64,000 nucleotides of DNA from CAWCTB01 sp963798275 (GCA_963798275.1 CAWCTB010000051.1:158546-222545); one strand, 5' to 3'. Positions 9,617 through 19,739 are shown, counted from the first letter of the stretch. The notes: a model not told the origin generated them from the letters alone. Program-made: numbers and translations.

Positions 9617-11355
9617 CTAGTGTAGGACTCTTGGCGTGCAACTGTTGAACTTCAACGAAGCAACTCGGGTACTCCAGTTAAACCTGACGGTTGTCGTGTA
9701 GTACTGGTTCACGTACCAGAACGTACAGCCATCGAGATCGATTGACATGCTGCTGTAATCGCCCCAGCGATGGCTGGTGTCGGGCTGCGAACCGGTAGCC
9801 ACGGTCTGGTTAACGATGGCAGCCTCTCCCTGCATCGTGCCCAAAGCGTCGCTCGGCGGCCCGTCCGGTGAAATAGATGTCCGGATGGATCGTCGCACTG
9901 GAGCGGCTATAGCCCAACGCGATGTTGCCATCCTTGTCCATGGCGATGGAGCCCATGAAGCGATAGGTGGCATCCGGGGCGTAGGTGCCGCCCTGATAAG
10001 CCGCCAGCGCCGTCGGGTTGCTGGCTGGCGCACGGAACTCATACCAACGCTCGGCGCCAGTACCTCCGTTCGCAATGGCATGGTTGACCATGTAGGACGT
10101 TACCGGCACGTTGGCGATGTTGATGCCGCGGTGGAGAGCCAGACGGTACATCAGGCGATCACCCAGTGAGTCCAGACCACCGGTACCCAGGTTAACCCCG
10201 AGTTGCGGAATACAACCTGACGAACCGAAGTTGCACAGACCAACGAAGGCCGGCAATCCCGGTAGGAATTGGGGTGGCTCCGTTGACTCCGGTAAGCGTA
10301 GCGCCGGTCCAAGTGCCGTTGACTTTGTAGGTGTACTCGTAAATGTGGGTTTCCGAAGCGAAGTTGTCAATGCTGCCCACAAACACTTCGGGAGTGCCTG
10401 GCGGCATGGGAAGCTCAGGCGTATCCAGATCGGCGGGTAGCATGCTGTCGTCGAACAGGGTGCCGTTGGAGTTATCCAAGGTGCAAACCTGCTCGGCGGT
10501 CGGATCGCCTACCAGCATCTTGGCGCGGTTGTAAGCGCAGGGCTGGGCCCCGAGATAAGCCGTGCCGGCAGCGTTGAAGACGTTGTTCGACTGGTAGTAT
10601 GCCTCCGGCTGAATACCCAGCTTGGGGTAGTCGGGGAAGCCGGCGTTCTGCGGGAAGGAATAACGGAAGTAGGTGCCCAGCGCGTCGGGTGAGGTGGAGA
10701 TGGCGAAGCAGCTCGCAAATGGCGAACTGAAGACGGGCTGGAACAGGACCCAGCGATGCGCCGCCTTGTCAAATTGCGCGATGATGTCGCCGTCGTTGTC
10801 GGTCTGGCAGCTGCCGCCGAAACCGGCCCACAGAGCATTGCCCAGAATCGGGCCCGCCAGGTAAGCGCCATCGCTCTTTCTGAAGACTGCATAGGAAACG
10901 TTGACCCACTCGACGACTTGCGCGTTGGCCTGATTGCCCGGCCAGTCACCGGAAGCTCCATTCGAGTCTGTGGGCGCGTCAGGAACGCTGTAGCCGTGGA
11001 ATCCGATTCCGACTCCGAGTACGTTGACACCGACGGTGGCGGCAACCGGAGCCAGGTTTTGCGGTGCAACAGCCTGGCCTGAGGCCGCCTGCCGGGCGGC
11101 AGCGAATGCAAGCTGCTTCTGCAACTTCGGTTTGAGAGCCGGACTGGCTACGTGGTAACCGAACGGAACTATGGGTTGGGAATTGATGAGGTCTCTGAGG
11201 GGCGGGGAAACATCGAAATGAGTCGCCCGGTTGAATTCCGATTTGGTGAGTACCCCAGCCTGAGCTGCATTGTTCTGAGCTGACGAAATAGCGCACGTGA
11301 GCAGCAGAGCAAGCAGACAGAAGGCGGGAAACGAGAGGTTACGCTTAATCTCCAT
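9617..11355 (-). CDS. Large exported protein of unknown function, two frameshifts
   Basis: The start MEIKRNLSFPAFCLL has a signal peptide ending SSAQ and a GGAGGAGA site upstream, so the ATG at 11355 is preferred over an in-frame start 40 codons earlier. The protein contains motifs such as SYAVFRKSDGAYLAGP, DGDIIAQFDKAAHRWVLFQ and, near the C-terminus, YRFMGSIAMDKDGNIALGYS, repeated acidic/aromatic patterns resembling blades of a beta-propeller; this is an inference. Continuity needs two indels, near 10240-10270 (where PTGIAGL should join PAFVGLCNFG) and near 9855-9870 (IYFTGR joins SDALGTMQGE). Total about 575 residues. Function unknown. Confidence 0.75.
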
Positions 11356-11802
11356 TGATCCTCTCCTCCATCCTTTCGACATCTGGTTGAAACTGAATTT
11401 TCTTGGTGGCCGAAGCGCGAACGAAGAACCTCGGGTAGGTCTCACATCTTTATCACTGTTATATGGCGAGGTCAACTACTAAGTTAGTAGATGACCGGCG
11501 GTATGTAAGTTGTAGTGAGCAGCACTCCGATGCGTGAGTACTACCTAAGTAACGTCGAGCCGCTGACGAGACAGGTTATTCGTCGAAAAACAAACGACTT
11601 ATTCGTTTTTCCCCGTTGCGTTCGAGCGCGCAGAAAAACGGCTTTCATGGAGGGAACAATAGGGCGGGAAAATGTTCACCGATCTCAGTAGTACGGGCGG
11701 GCCAATACGACGAGCGGCGTATGCGCAAAACCGCGTGCTAAACTCGACCCGCAAATCTAATTTTCATTCGAACCACCGTCAGGTGAAGAGCTTCGAAGGG
11801 CG
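11356..11802. other. Divergent intergenic region with two dyads
   Basis: No gene is supported. The region serves as upstream sequence for the exported protein on the minus strand and the exported protein on the plus strand. It contains a 15-bp dyad CTACTAA-G-TTAGTAG at 11476-11490 (about 120 bases upstream of the minus-strand start) and a weaker AT-rich hairpin AAACGA/TCGTTT at 11592-11608. Confidence 0.5.
11476..11490. promoter_or_regulatory. Perfect 15-bp dyad, candidate operator
   Basis: CTACTAAGTTAGTAG has perfect 7-bp arms about a single G. Its position upstream of the minus-strand exported-protein gene fits a transcription-factor site. The binding protein is unknown. Confidence 0.45.
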
Positions 11803-13536
11803 TTGACGCGGGGCTCGTGGGGGATTTTTGTGCGGTCTTGTTCCAGGCGGGATTCGCGGTTTTTTCGAGCCGTTCCGGTGGCCGGCCTGCTTGTGCTGAG
11901 TTTCTCGATCGCGGCCGGGGCCCAGAATACAGTCGATACCCAGGACGCCGGCGCCGGCATGAAGCAGGAGTTCGTGCGCAACGCTGCGGGCCAGACCCTG
12001 GAAGCGCGCACCATAGGCGCGGACGGCAAACTGCAGACGCTAATTGTGTACGACTACAAGCCGGGTTATTCCATGCCGCAGCAGACCGGGACCAGCTATT
12101 TCCCGGATGGCAAGACGGTGCAAAGGATCAACCGGGTCGGCTACGATCCCAACTCGAACTTCGTCCTGGAAGAGATCTCCTTCTTCGACGAGAGCGGGAA
12201 GCACACGAGCGGGCACAAACTCACCAGGGACGCGTTGACCGGCATTTATACGTGCGCAAACTGGGACGGCGTGCAACAGAAATATGTGCGACTGGAATGT
12301 CCCGCCGGTGAAGAAGCTGGTGGAGGGCCCGAGCCCTTGCGGCGGATTTCCCGCGACGAAGCGCTGCGCCTGTTTGAGTCCGCCCGCGCGGCACAAAGCG
12401 CTCAGCGGAAGTCGCAGCCCGTTACTCGTAAGAAGCTGACGCCGGCTTCTGAGACAACAAAAGACGTCACGCTGGGCGTGGTGCTGCCTGCCGCGATGGC
12501 GCCGGGAGAGAAAGTTTCCGGCTCGGTGGTGACTGATCCGGAAACGTATGAGGGCAGGCCTGACCTACTGGTGGTGCGGATGACGGTTGCTGCTGCGTCA
12601 GGCGAGGACGTGAGGTTGCGCGATTGGGTGGTCGAAGCTCCGGGCGCGCCGGCGCAACCAGCCGATGACCCGTTCGGGTTTGCGGTGCCTGCCAGTGGGG
12701 CGGATTTCAAAATTACTTTGCGCGAGGCGGGCGATCCCAGCCACTCCGTATCGAAAACGGTGCCAATGCCGAAGAGTTCCTCGGCGGCAAGGCCTTTGCC
12801 GAAATACCAGACGCAGGTGGTTTGTGTGAAGGGCGATGCTTGCGTCATCACCGGAACTTTTACCGGAGACAGTGGGGAAGCGTTGGCGGCATTCGACGAA
12901 CAACCGGCAGCAATTGTGGCGGAGACCCGGGACACCGTCTATGTTCGCGCGCCCGAGGAGTTGCTGATTGGCCAGCATCAATTGCTGTTCAGTGAAGGTT
13001 CGGCGCTGCTGGTCTTTCCTGTGATCGTTGTGGAGTTGAAGTTCCAGCCGCCATGGCACGAAATCAAGGTGGGCCCCGACGTGAACCTGCTGATCGCCGA
13101 ACTGGAAGGAGCCGATCGTCTGCCGGATTCCGAGTGGGTGGCGGGGGACTTTCCCAAGAGCAGCCTGGAGCGAGCTCGCAATCTGGCGCCCGGCTTCCAC
13201 CTGCCTCACGAAAGTCAGCGGGAGCGCGAGGAGCGGGAGCGGCTGGAAAAGGCCCAGAACAAGAACAATAAGGATGAGAAGAAAGAGGGCGACGGGATCA
13301 TCGCTGTCTTCCTGCAGAACGCCACTCCCGACATCGTGCAGTGGTACGGTCCGAAGAGCCAGGCCTTGGTTCTGACCTTGTCGGCGGAATCGTTTTCCCA
13401 AGGTCCGTACCGCTACAACATAGCGCTCAATCCACTGAAGTCAGGCAGCTTCGCAGAGCGAACTGCAGTTATCCCGTTCCTGGCTCCAATCGAAGGCCAG
13501 AAGTTTGTGCTGCCGCCGAACACTGCGGGGCAGTAG
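11803..13536 (+). CDS. Exported protein of unknown function
   Basis: About 577 residues from a TTG start; a GTG at 11830 is an alternative and gives a neater signal peptide (basic stretch, then VPVAGLLVLSFSIAAGAQ). The mature protein begins with a beta-rich region (YSMPQQTGTSYFPDGKTVQRI) and has later segments resembling Ig/TIG-like beta sandwiches (VVCVKGDACVITGTFTG ... RAPEELLIGQHQLLF). A charged, Lys/Glu-rich helix (REREERERLEKAQNKNNKDE) precedes the last 80 residues. I do not recognise a family. It is probably secreted or periplasmic and its transcript may be monocistronic. Confidence 0.75.
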   Translation: MTRGSWGIFVRSCSRRDSRFFRAVPVAGLLVLSFSIAAGAQNTVDTQDAGAGMKQEFVRNAAGQTLEARTIGADGKLQTLIVYDYKPGYSMPQQTGTSYFPDGKTVQRINRVGYDPNSNFVLEEISFFDESGKHTSGHKLTRDALTGIYTCANWDGVQQKYVRLECPAGEEAGGGPEPLRRISRDEALRLFESARAAQSAQRKSQPVTRKKLTPASETTKDVTLGVVLPAAMAPGEKVSGSVVTDPETYEGRPDLLVVRMTVAAASGEDVRLRDWVVEAPGAPAQPADDPFGFAVPASGADFKITLREAGDPSHSVSKTVPMPKSSSAARPLPKYQTQVVCVKGDACVITGTFTGDSGEALAAFDEQPAAIVAETRDTVYVRAPEELLIGQHQLLFSEGSALLVFPVIVVELKFQPPWHEIKVGPDVNLLIAELEGADRLPDSEWVAGDFPKSSLERARNLAPGFHLPHESQREREERERLEKAQNKNNKDEKKEGDGIIAVFLQNATPDIVQWYGPKSQALVLTLSAESFSQGPYRYNIALNPLKSGSFAERTAVIPFLAPIEGQKFVLPPNTAGQ

Positions 13537-13613
13537 TCGTTGCGAACGGCCCGCGCCGAGTGGATGTCGATCAACGTTCGTGTAAGCGATGTTGGCGCGA
13601 GGGTGCAGGCGGT

Positions 13614-13628
13614 ATAACACCGTGTTAT
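13614..13628. promoter_or_regulatory. T-N11-A dyad, candidate LysR-type operator
   Basis: ATAACACCGTGTTAT is a perfect dyad with 7-bp arms and contains the LysR-family signature T-N11-A. It lies about 235 bases upstream of a LysR-type regulator gene in the otherwise empty stretch 13537-13862, so autoregulation is the simplest reading. Confidence 0.6.
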
Positions 13629-13862
13629 TCCCTGCATAAGAAGTATCAATTGGCTCGCGACCGAGGCAGCCGATACACTCGCAGAATCCAAAGGTGAAGC
13701 TGGCCTGCGCTGAGGGTTCGCTCTTCGAGGGAAGCTGAGGCCTGCCGGTTTCATAGGCGCAATGTGGGGTTGCTGGCCCCGAGGTTGCGCTTTCTGATCA
13801 AGTCCACCGTGTGCCGTGATTGGTCGGCCAGTCGCGTGGGAGTTCGCTCGTTCAGGCGGGGT

Positions 13863-14822
13863 ATGGATTTCGATCAACTGACGACGTTTTTGGAAGTCGC
13901 GAAGCTGGGCAATTTCTCGCGCGCGGGTGAGAAGGTATTTCGCTCGCAGTCGGCGGTGAGCGCCCAGATCCGGCAACTGGAGCAGGACTACGGCACGAAA
14001 CTGCTCGATCGTTCGGGTAAGCGCGTCCAGTTGACTCCGGCTGGCAAAGTCTTGTTCGAGTATGCGCATCGCCTGCTGGCGCTGCGGGGAGAATCGCTGC
14101 GAGCCGTCGCCGACCAGGACCGCACGCCGCGAGGCGTCCTGGCCATTGGCGCCAACGAAGCCACTTGTCTCTACGTGCTGCCCCAGAGCTTCAGCGAGTA
14201 TCGCCGTCGCTATCCCGATGTACAGATCAGCATCTATCGCAACTTCAGCCACAAGATTCTTGAGCGCTTGCAGGACGGGTTGATCGACGTAGGCATCGTG
14301 ACCATGCCGGTGAAGTCACCCAGCCTGGTGGTGCAGCGGATTTTCCATGACCGCCTCATGCTGATGACCAGCCCGCGGCATCCGCTGGCGCGACAAGATT
14401 CGGTGTCGGTGGAAGACATCATCGAGCATCCCATCATCCTGCCCAAAGCCGGGCACACCCGCAAGACGATGGACCGCCTCTTGCGGCCGCATCTGTCGCA
14501 GTTGCGGGTAGCCATGGAGCTTCCCAGCATCGCCATGATCAAGGCCTTCGTGGCTTCGGGGATGGGCGTGTCGCTCATCAGCGAAAGCTTCGCGCTGCAT
14601 GAGCACCAGGCTGGCGAATTGAAACTCATACCGCTGTCCGATGCCGTGCTAGCGCGCGAGCTAGGACTGGTGTATCACCAGGACCGCACCCTGCCCCGTT
14701 CGGCGATGGCGTTTGTTGAGCTCTTGCGCGAAGGTCTGCTGCGGCCGCGTGCTGGAAACGGGTCTGCGACGGAAGAACAGCTCGATGTGTCGTTCTCCGA
14801 TTTAGCTTCAGCAACCCTGTAA
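13863..14822 (+). CDS. LysR-family transcriptional regulator
   Basis: A 319-residue regulator starting MDFDQLTTFLEVAKLGNFS. The winged HTH (residues 1-65) has the standard AGEKVFRSQSAVSAQIRQLE recognition segment, followed by a linker helix and a periplasmic-binding-like effector domain (about 90-300; RPRGV-type entry TPRGVLAIGANEATC). The sequence resembles the CysB/Cbl-like branch by general appearance only. A start 33 codons upstream exists but adds residues not seen in the family. The downstream porin and permease genes are plausible targets, as is its own promoter. Confidence 0.9.
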   Translation: MDFDQLTTFLEVAKLGNFSRAGEKVFRSQSAVSAQIRQLEQDYGTKLLDRSGKRVQLTPAGKVLFEYAHRLLALRGESLRAVADQDRTPRGVLAIGANEATCLYVLPQSFSEYRRRYPDVQISIYRNFSHKILERLQDGLIDVGIVTMPVKSPSLVVQRIFHDRLMLMTSPRHPLARQDSVSVEDIIEHPIILPKAGHTRKTMDRLLRPHLSQLRVAMELPSIAMIKAFVASGMGVSLISESFALHEHQAGELKLIPLSDAVLARELGLVYHQDRTLPRSAMAFVELLREGLLRPRAGNGSATEEQLDVSFSDLASATL

Positions 14823-15428
14823 TAAAGCTTCGATCATGCCAGGACATCTTTGGCACACGTTGCTTCGACAGCACGTACCTCTTCCAGTGCTGACGGTAAG
14901 GACCCCGCGAGCGGTCGCAATTCCTGCCTGCGCGAAGGCGACTCTGCCCGTGAGCCACGAACTCTTCCAGATGACCGCGATCCCTATTACACCCACGTTC
15001 TCATTTATTTGTTGATTACCGTCATTCGTGAAAAGCGAGCGCAGAATCGGGCGATCCCACAACCACACCCGTAAGTACTTTGTTCCAGCCGCGTGCGGCT
15101 TTAGGAAATAAGCGCGATTTATCGGCTTTATAAAGGCAAGTTGTCGCTGTTTTTCTGATGCGTGCTAGCGGAAGTATGCGTTGGACTCGCGTGCAAGCGT
15201 TCCCTTAGGTTCATAGTCGCTGGTGGAAAAATGCCGTGCGTCACCGGGGGTGAGCGCGGTTGGGGGAGACAGGGAGTTACAGCAATGAAGTTTTTCTCCC
15301 GGAATGGTGTGTCGCAGTTGAATACGCAGTCGAGCTTCAACCGCACTTCAGCGGCAATCGGCGGCTCGAAAAAGAGGGGCCAGCTGTCCGGCTTCGAACC
15401 AGGTGTTGGGGGACGCACAAGAACAACA
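14823..15428. other. Long leader of the porin gene, no gene seen
   Basis: About 600 bases without a supported gene. An in-frame ATG at 15285 with GGGAG upstream could extend the porin by 48 residues, but these are not signal-peptide-like. AT-rich patches near 15105-15135 (TTTATCGGCTTTATAAAGG) could hold a promoter. I found no convincing riboswitch fold. Confidence 0.4.
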
Positions 15429-16670
15429 ATGCATTTTAATTGCCTCAAGAAGTTCGCAGTGGCTGCCGTGTGCCTTGGGCTGGCTTGTGTCAGTTATGCG
15501 CAGGCCGCACCGGATCCAAAGCCAACCGATCCCACGCAAGCCTCGACTCCAGCTGCGGTGCCCGCTGCTCCCGCCGAGGCCGCAGCTCCGACGGCACTCC
15601 CGACGCCTTCGATCACGGGCCCGCTGCAGGCGGCGCCGCCCATCAATTTGGGCGGTAGCGAAGGTGGCATTTTGAGCAAGCTCAGCCTGAACGGCATTGT
15701 CAGCGGGATGGGACTGTTTCAGGGAAACGTTGCCCCGGGTAACAACGGAGCAGAAGGCGCCCTGACCAATGGGCAGGTGTGGATCCAGAAGACGACGGGC
15801 TGGTGGCAGTTCTATGTGCAGGCGGGAGCCTATCAGATCAGTTCTCTGGGAACGCCGTTTATCTCTACCGAGAAAACCGTCAGTGATCTTTACGGTCCGG
15901 TTCCGGTGGGCTACCTGAAGCTGGTGCCGGGGAAGAACACCAACATTGAGATTGGTGCGCTGCCGACGTTGGTAGGCGCCGAGTACACCTTCGATTTCGA
16001 AAACATGAACGTCGAGCGTGGCTTGTTGTGGAACCAGGAGAATGCGGTGACGCGCGGGGTGCAGATCAATCAGACGATGGGCAAGTTCACGGCCTCGTTC
16101 AGCTGGAACGATGGCTATTATTCGAACCGCTATTCCGGGCTGAGCGGCTCGCTGACGTATACCAAAGGGCCGCACAGCGTGGCGTTCATCGGCAGTGGAT
16201 ACCTGGGGCAAACCAACTGGCAGAGCTTGGCCACGCCGGTGCAGAACAACGGCCAGATTTATGACCTGATCTACACCTACACCAAGGGAGCGTGGATCCT
16301 GCAGCCCTACATTCAATACAACGATGTCCCGACCAATCCGGCGATCGGAGTCACCCAGGGCGCGTCGGCCTGGGGAGGCGCCATTTTGGTAAGTCGCGCC
16401 TTCAAGAAGGGGTTCTCGATGGCGGGGCGCTTTGAATACATCTCGAGCTCGGGAGGGGTGCCTTCCAATTCGGTAAACCTGTTGTATGGGCCGGGCAGCG
16501 CGGCCTGGTCAATCACGGCGACGCCCACGTACCAGTACCAAAAGTTCTTCACCCGGGCGGAGTTTTCGTTTGTACAAGCGGTCAACTACACGCAGGGTTT
16601 TGCGTTCGGTTCCAGCGGGATCAGCGCAACCCAGCCCCGCGGCGCAGTCGAAATAGGCTTCCTGTTTTGA
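15429..16670 (+). CDS. Outer-membrane porin-like beta-barrel protein
   Basis: A 413-residue protein starting MHFNCLKKFAVAAVCLGLA with a signal peptide ending in SYAQA. An Ala/Pro-rich linker (about 25-65) precedes a beta-barrel of alternating strands (GKFTASFSWNDGYYSNRY, GAWILQPYIQYND, FTRAEFSFVQAV). The C-terminus ends in Phe (IGFLF), the BAM recognition signature. It resembles the OmpL/BBP2-type porin family. The amino-acid permease gene follows 186 bases later, suggesting outer plus inner membrane uptake of one substrate class. The upstream in-frame starts at 15162 and 15285 are rejected in favour of the signal peptide. Confidence 0.82.
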   Translation: MHFNCLKKFAVAAVCLGLACVSYAQAAPDPKPTDPTQASTPAAVPAAPAEAAAPTALPTPSITGPLQAAPPINLGGSEGGILSKLSLNGIVSGMGLFQGNVAPGNNGAEGALTNGQVWIQKTTGWWQFYVQAGAYQISSLGTPFISTEKTVSDLYGPVPVGYLKLVPGKNTNIEIGALPTLVGAEYTFDFENMNVERGLLWNQENAVTRGVQINQTMGKFTASFSWNDGYYSNRYSGLSGSLTYTKGPHSVAFIGSGYLGQTNWQSLATPVQNNGQIYDLIYTYTKGAWILQPYIQYNDVPTNPAIGVTQGASAWGGAILVSRAFKKGFSMAGRFEYISSSGGVPSNSVNLLYGPGSAAWSITATPTYQYQKFFTRAEFSFVQAVNYTQGFAFGSSGISATQPRGAVEIGFLF

Positions 16671-16856
16671 GCAGTAAGAGGGTTTGAGTTTGAGCAACGA
16701 ACCGGTTGCTCATATGCGGAGAGGCGGGTGGATCCAATTCAACATACCCCTGAAACCAGCAATCCACCCGTCCCCGCGCCCAAGTTAGGAGCAGTTGCGA
16801 AGCAGCAGGGCACTGGATCGTGAAACGTTGCAATCGAGGAAGTAAAAGGAGAATTT

Positions 16857-18671
16857 ATGGCAGAAAACACCCCAGTTGAGATGAAAGCAACTCTAGGACT
16901 TACAGGGTTGACGATGAACGCCATGGCGCTCATCGCGCCGGGCGCCTTTCTATGGCTCACCTTTTACATCCAGGCAACGACTGGAGTAACCGCGCCCTCG
17001 ATGTGGCTCGGGATCATCGTTGCGCTGGCATTGTGTCTGGCAACCGCCGTTTGTTATGCGGAGCTGGCCAAGCTGTATCCAGGCACAGGCAGCTCCTATT
17101 ACTTTGCCGAACAATCGTTCCTGAACCACGACAAAGCGTGGCGCTACGCCCGGCTTTCCAAGTTCATCGTAGGCTGGGCCTCACACCTTTACTACTGGAT
17201 CTATCCCGGCGTGATGGTGGCTGTTATGGGCATCCTTTGCGGATACCTGGTCGGAACCATCTGGCCGAACTTCATGAACGCTTCGAATCCTGGTCCGGCG
17301 TTCATGATGCTGGTAGCAATCGTGTTTTCGTTCCTGGTGGCGTATATCGCTCACCGCGGCGTAACCGGGTCAACCGCGGTCAACATTGCGATCAACGTCA
17401 TTCAGATCGCCGCGTTGGTCCTGTTCGCGGTGTTGGCGCTGGGCTATCGCATGAACCATCCGCCGGGAAGCATCGCCTACCAGTTCGATTCCGTATCGGG
17501 CGAAGCTTACACCTATGAATTCCTGACGACGAAGACCATGGTCGACGGCAAGGAGACCGAAACCATCGTTCGCGACTCGGCTGGTGTAGTGCCACAGCCC
17601 AAGTTGGATGCGTCAGGTAACCCGGTGCCCTATCGCATCAGCTACCCGGAAAAGGATGCCTCAGGGGCGTTCCTGACGCATCCCAATGCGAAGTCCGTTA
17701 TTAGCCCCCACAATTGGGGTTGGGTGTTTATTCAAGCTACAGTCGCGATCCTGATCCTGGTCGGTTTCGAGTCGGTGACGGCCATGGGCGGCGAGGCCAA
17801 GAATGCCAAGCGCGATATTCCCATCGCGGTCATCGTTTCGCTTCTGGTGCAGGGCATGTTCTGTTACCTGTTCGAATATTTTGCCGCCAACTATTTCCTC
17901 AACAGCGGGTACTCGATGGCGAGTGCGTCCGGTTCGGCGGCACCGATCGGCGACATGATGGTCGTCGTGGGCGATGCTTTGCTCGGTCCCGGCCACGGAC
18001 GGATCTTCATGCTGTGCGAGGCGTTCACCGTGTTCCTGGCGCTGATCGGTACCACGCTCTCGTGCATGAACACCGGAGCGCGTGTTACTTACGCGATGGG
18101 CAAGGACAAGGAGGCGCCTGAACACTTCGGCATGTTGCACTCCAATAACCTAACTCCACATCGCGCGATCTGGACTCTGGCGGCGATCTCGGCGGTGGTT
18201 GGCTGTATCGGCATCGTGTTTGTGTTCGGCGATGCCGGAGCGCCGGCTGATGCCGCGATCCAGGCCTTGCCGCACGGCTTCTGGTCCAGCTTCGGGTACG
18301 TCAGTCACGACCGTTTGGCGGCCATGCCCAACACCCTGCTGACGGTGACGCTGGCTTCCAACTTCGGGACCTTTCTGTTGTACGGTCTGAGTTGCGTTAT
18401 CTGTCTGGTCGGTTACCACAATCATCCCAAGTTCAAGCCGATTCGCCACCTGATCGTTCCGTTGTTTGGATTGGTCGCAAATCTGGCCTGCATGGCGTTC
18501 TACCTGATCGGTCCATTTATGGGCTACGGCACCAAGAAGGAGCCATTGCTGGCGTTGGGGATCGCGCTCGTCTGGGCCATTTATGGTGGCATTTATTTCG
18601 TCCGCTCCAGTAAGACTACCGGGCGAACCACAATGGTAGAAAAGAGACATATCGAAGCGAGTGTGATTTAG
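16857..18671 (+). CDS. APC-superfamily amino-acid/polyamine permease
   Basis: A 604-residue inner-membrane transporter with about 12 transmembrane helices. TM1 has the unwound-helix motif GLTMNAMALIAPGAF, characteristic of APC transporters. A polar insertion of roughly 85 residues (about 200-285, AYQFDSVSGEAYTYEF onward) splits the helices and should lie outside the membrane; it is longer than in common amino-acid permeases. AAAAGGAG stands seven bases before the ATG. Following the porin, it likely imports an amine or amino acid. A hairpin terminator follows at 18701. Confidence 0.88.
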   Translation: MAENTPVEMKATLGLTGLTMNAMALIAPGAFLWLTFYIQATTGVTAPSMWLGIIVALALCLATAVCYAELAKLYPGTGSSYYFAEQSFLNHDKAWRYARLSKFIVGWASHLYYWIYPGVMVAVMGILCGYLVGTIWPNFMNASNPGPAFMMLVAIVFSFLVAYIAHRGVTGSTAVNIAINVIQIAALVLFAVLALGYRMNHPPGSIAYQFDSVSGEAYTYEFLTTKTMVDGKETETIVRDSAGVVPQPKLDASGNPVPYRISYPEKDASGAFLTHPNAKSVISPHNWGWVFIQATVAILILVGFESVTAMGGEAKNAKRDIPIAVIVSLLVQGMFCYLFEYFAANYFLNSGYSMASASGSAAPIGDMMVVVGDALLGPGHGRIFMLCEAFTVFLALIGTTLSCMNTGARVTYAMGKDKEAPEHFGMLHSNNLTPHRAIWTLAAISAVVGCIGIVFVFGDAGAPADAAIQALPHGFWSSFGYVSHDRLAAMPNTLLTVTLASNFGTFLLYGLSCVICLVGYHNHPKFKPIRHLIVPLFGLVANLACMAFYLIGPFMGYGTKKEPLLALGIALVWAIYGGIYFVRSSKTTGRTTMVEKRHIEASVI

Positions 18672-18700
18672 AAGGCAGGGAATCAGTGGTGGGCCGTTGG

Positions 18701-18723
18701 GGGCGGGCACAGTCCCGCCCTTT
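18701..18723 (+). terminator. Hairpin terminator after the permease gene
   Basis: GGGCGGG (18701-18707) pairs with CCCGCCC (18714-18720) over a six-base loop, followed by only three T. It stands 30 bases after the permease stop codon. The short T tract makes efficiency uncertain. Confidence 0.65.
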
Positions 18724-18822
18724 GGCCTGAGCGGAGTACTTATTAAGATAGAACCTTCAGAAGCCGGGACGACAGGTCCCGGAACAGTGCAGTCTTCGTG
18801 AAACCTGGAGCTTGCAGGTTCT

Positions 18823-19620
18823 ATGCTTGACGTTCAATTCACCCAACTTTCGGACCCGGGCCGCGTAAGGAAGCACAACGAAGACTATCTGGGCCACGTG
18901 CTGCCGCACAATCCTGCCCAACTGCGTTCCCACGGCTGTTTGTTCGTGCTGGCCGACGGAGTTGGCGGACAAGACAAGGGCGAAGTAGCTTCCCGCACGG
19001 CGGTGGAACGAGTGCTCGCTGGATTTGTCCGGGCGCGTGCCGGAGAGCCGCACAAGACGCTGCTGACTCGCCTGATACAGGCCGCCAACACCGAGGTGTA
19101 TGAGAGCGGGGGCTCTTCCGGTTCGCGAACCCAAATGGCCACAACCGTCGTCGCCTGTGCGCTGCGCTTCGATCATGCCGTTATCGCGCATGTCGGCGAC
19201 TCGCGATGTTATCTGATCCGTTCCGGCCGGCCGAAGCAGATCACCAATGACCACACGGTTCCCAGCGAACAGGCGCGGCTGGGAATACTTTCTGCCCGCG
19301 AAGCCGCCGAATCGTCCCACCGGCATTTGCTGAGCCGTTCTGTGGGCAACGACATCTTCGTTGCGGTGGAGATCAACGATTTCCAGGTACAGAAGGGCGA
19401 TTTGCTGGTGCTGTGTTCCGACGGGCTTCACGGCCCGGTGCCCGCGTCTGACCTGGCGAGCGTCGTTATGCGGCATGACAATCTGCAGACGGCGGCGGAG
19501 AAACTGGTCGCTCTTGCCAACCAGCGCGATGGCAGCGACAACATCAGCGTGCAGTTGATTCGGGTTCACGACGTCGAGCGCACCGGCATGTACCGCGGCC
19601 GGCCGTACAAGCTGCTGTGA
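18823..19620 (+). CDS. PP2C-family Ser/Thr protein phosphatase
   Basis: A 265-residue soluble PPM phosphatase. It has all metal-binding motifs: the opening SDPGRVRKHNEDYL (Asp/Asn/Glu), VLADGVGGQDKGEVAS, AHVGDSRCYL, LVLCSDGLHG and DGSDNISVQL near the end. It dephosphorylates Ser/Thr with two Mn/Mg ions. The Ser/Thr kinase gene follows on the same strand after 194 bases, so the two probably form an opposing phosphorylation switch. No transmembrane segment is visible. Confidence 0.94.
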   Translation: MLDVQFTQLSDPGRVRKHNEDYLGHVLPHNPAQLRSHGCLFVLADGVGGQDKGEVASRTAVERVLAGFVRARAGEPHKTLLTRLIQAANTEVYESGGSSGSRTQMATTVVACALRFDHAVIAHVGDSRCYLIRSGRPKQITNDHTVPSEQARLGILSAREAAESSHRHLLSRSVGNDIFVAVEINDFQVQKGDLLVLCSDGLHGPVPASDLASVVMRHDNLQTAAEKLVALANQRDGSDNISVQLIRVHDVERTGMYRGRPYKLL

Positions 19621-19739
19621 GCGGAAGTCTCGCCCACGGCAGATAGTTCCCAGTGCGGCCAGGCGTCCAGATTTCTTCCAGCAAAATCACAGGGACTTAC
19701 GGAATCTTTACGCGTAGTGTGTTCCAATTGTCTGGCATT

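Noticed and set aside
11592..11608. AT-rich hairpin as an intrinsic terminator
   Set aside because: The stem is only six base pairs with few GC pairs, and no gene ends next to it.
14851..14866. Sigma-54-like promoter TGGCACACGTTGCT
   Set aside because: The -24 and -12 parts are only three bases apart where five are needed, so the spacing is wrong.
15178..15285. Riboswitch in the porin leader
   Set aside because: The leader is long and GC-rich but I could match no known aptamer core; only a five-bp stem near 15240 was seen.
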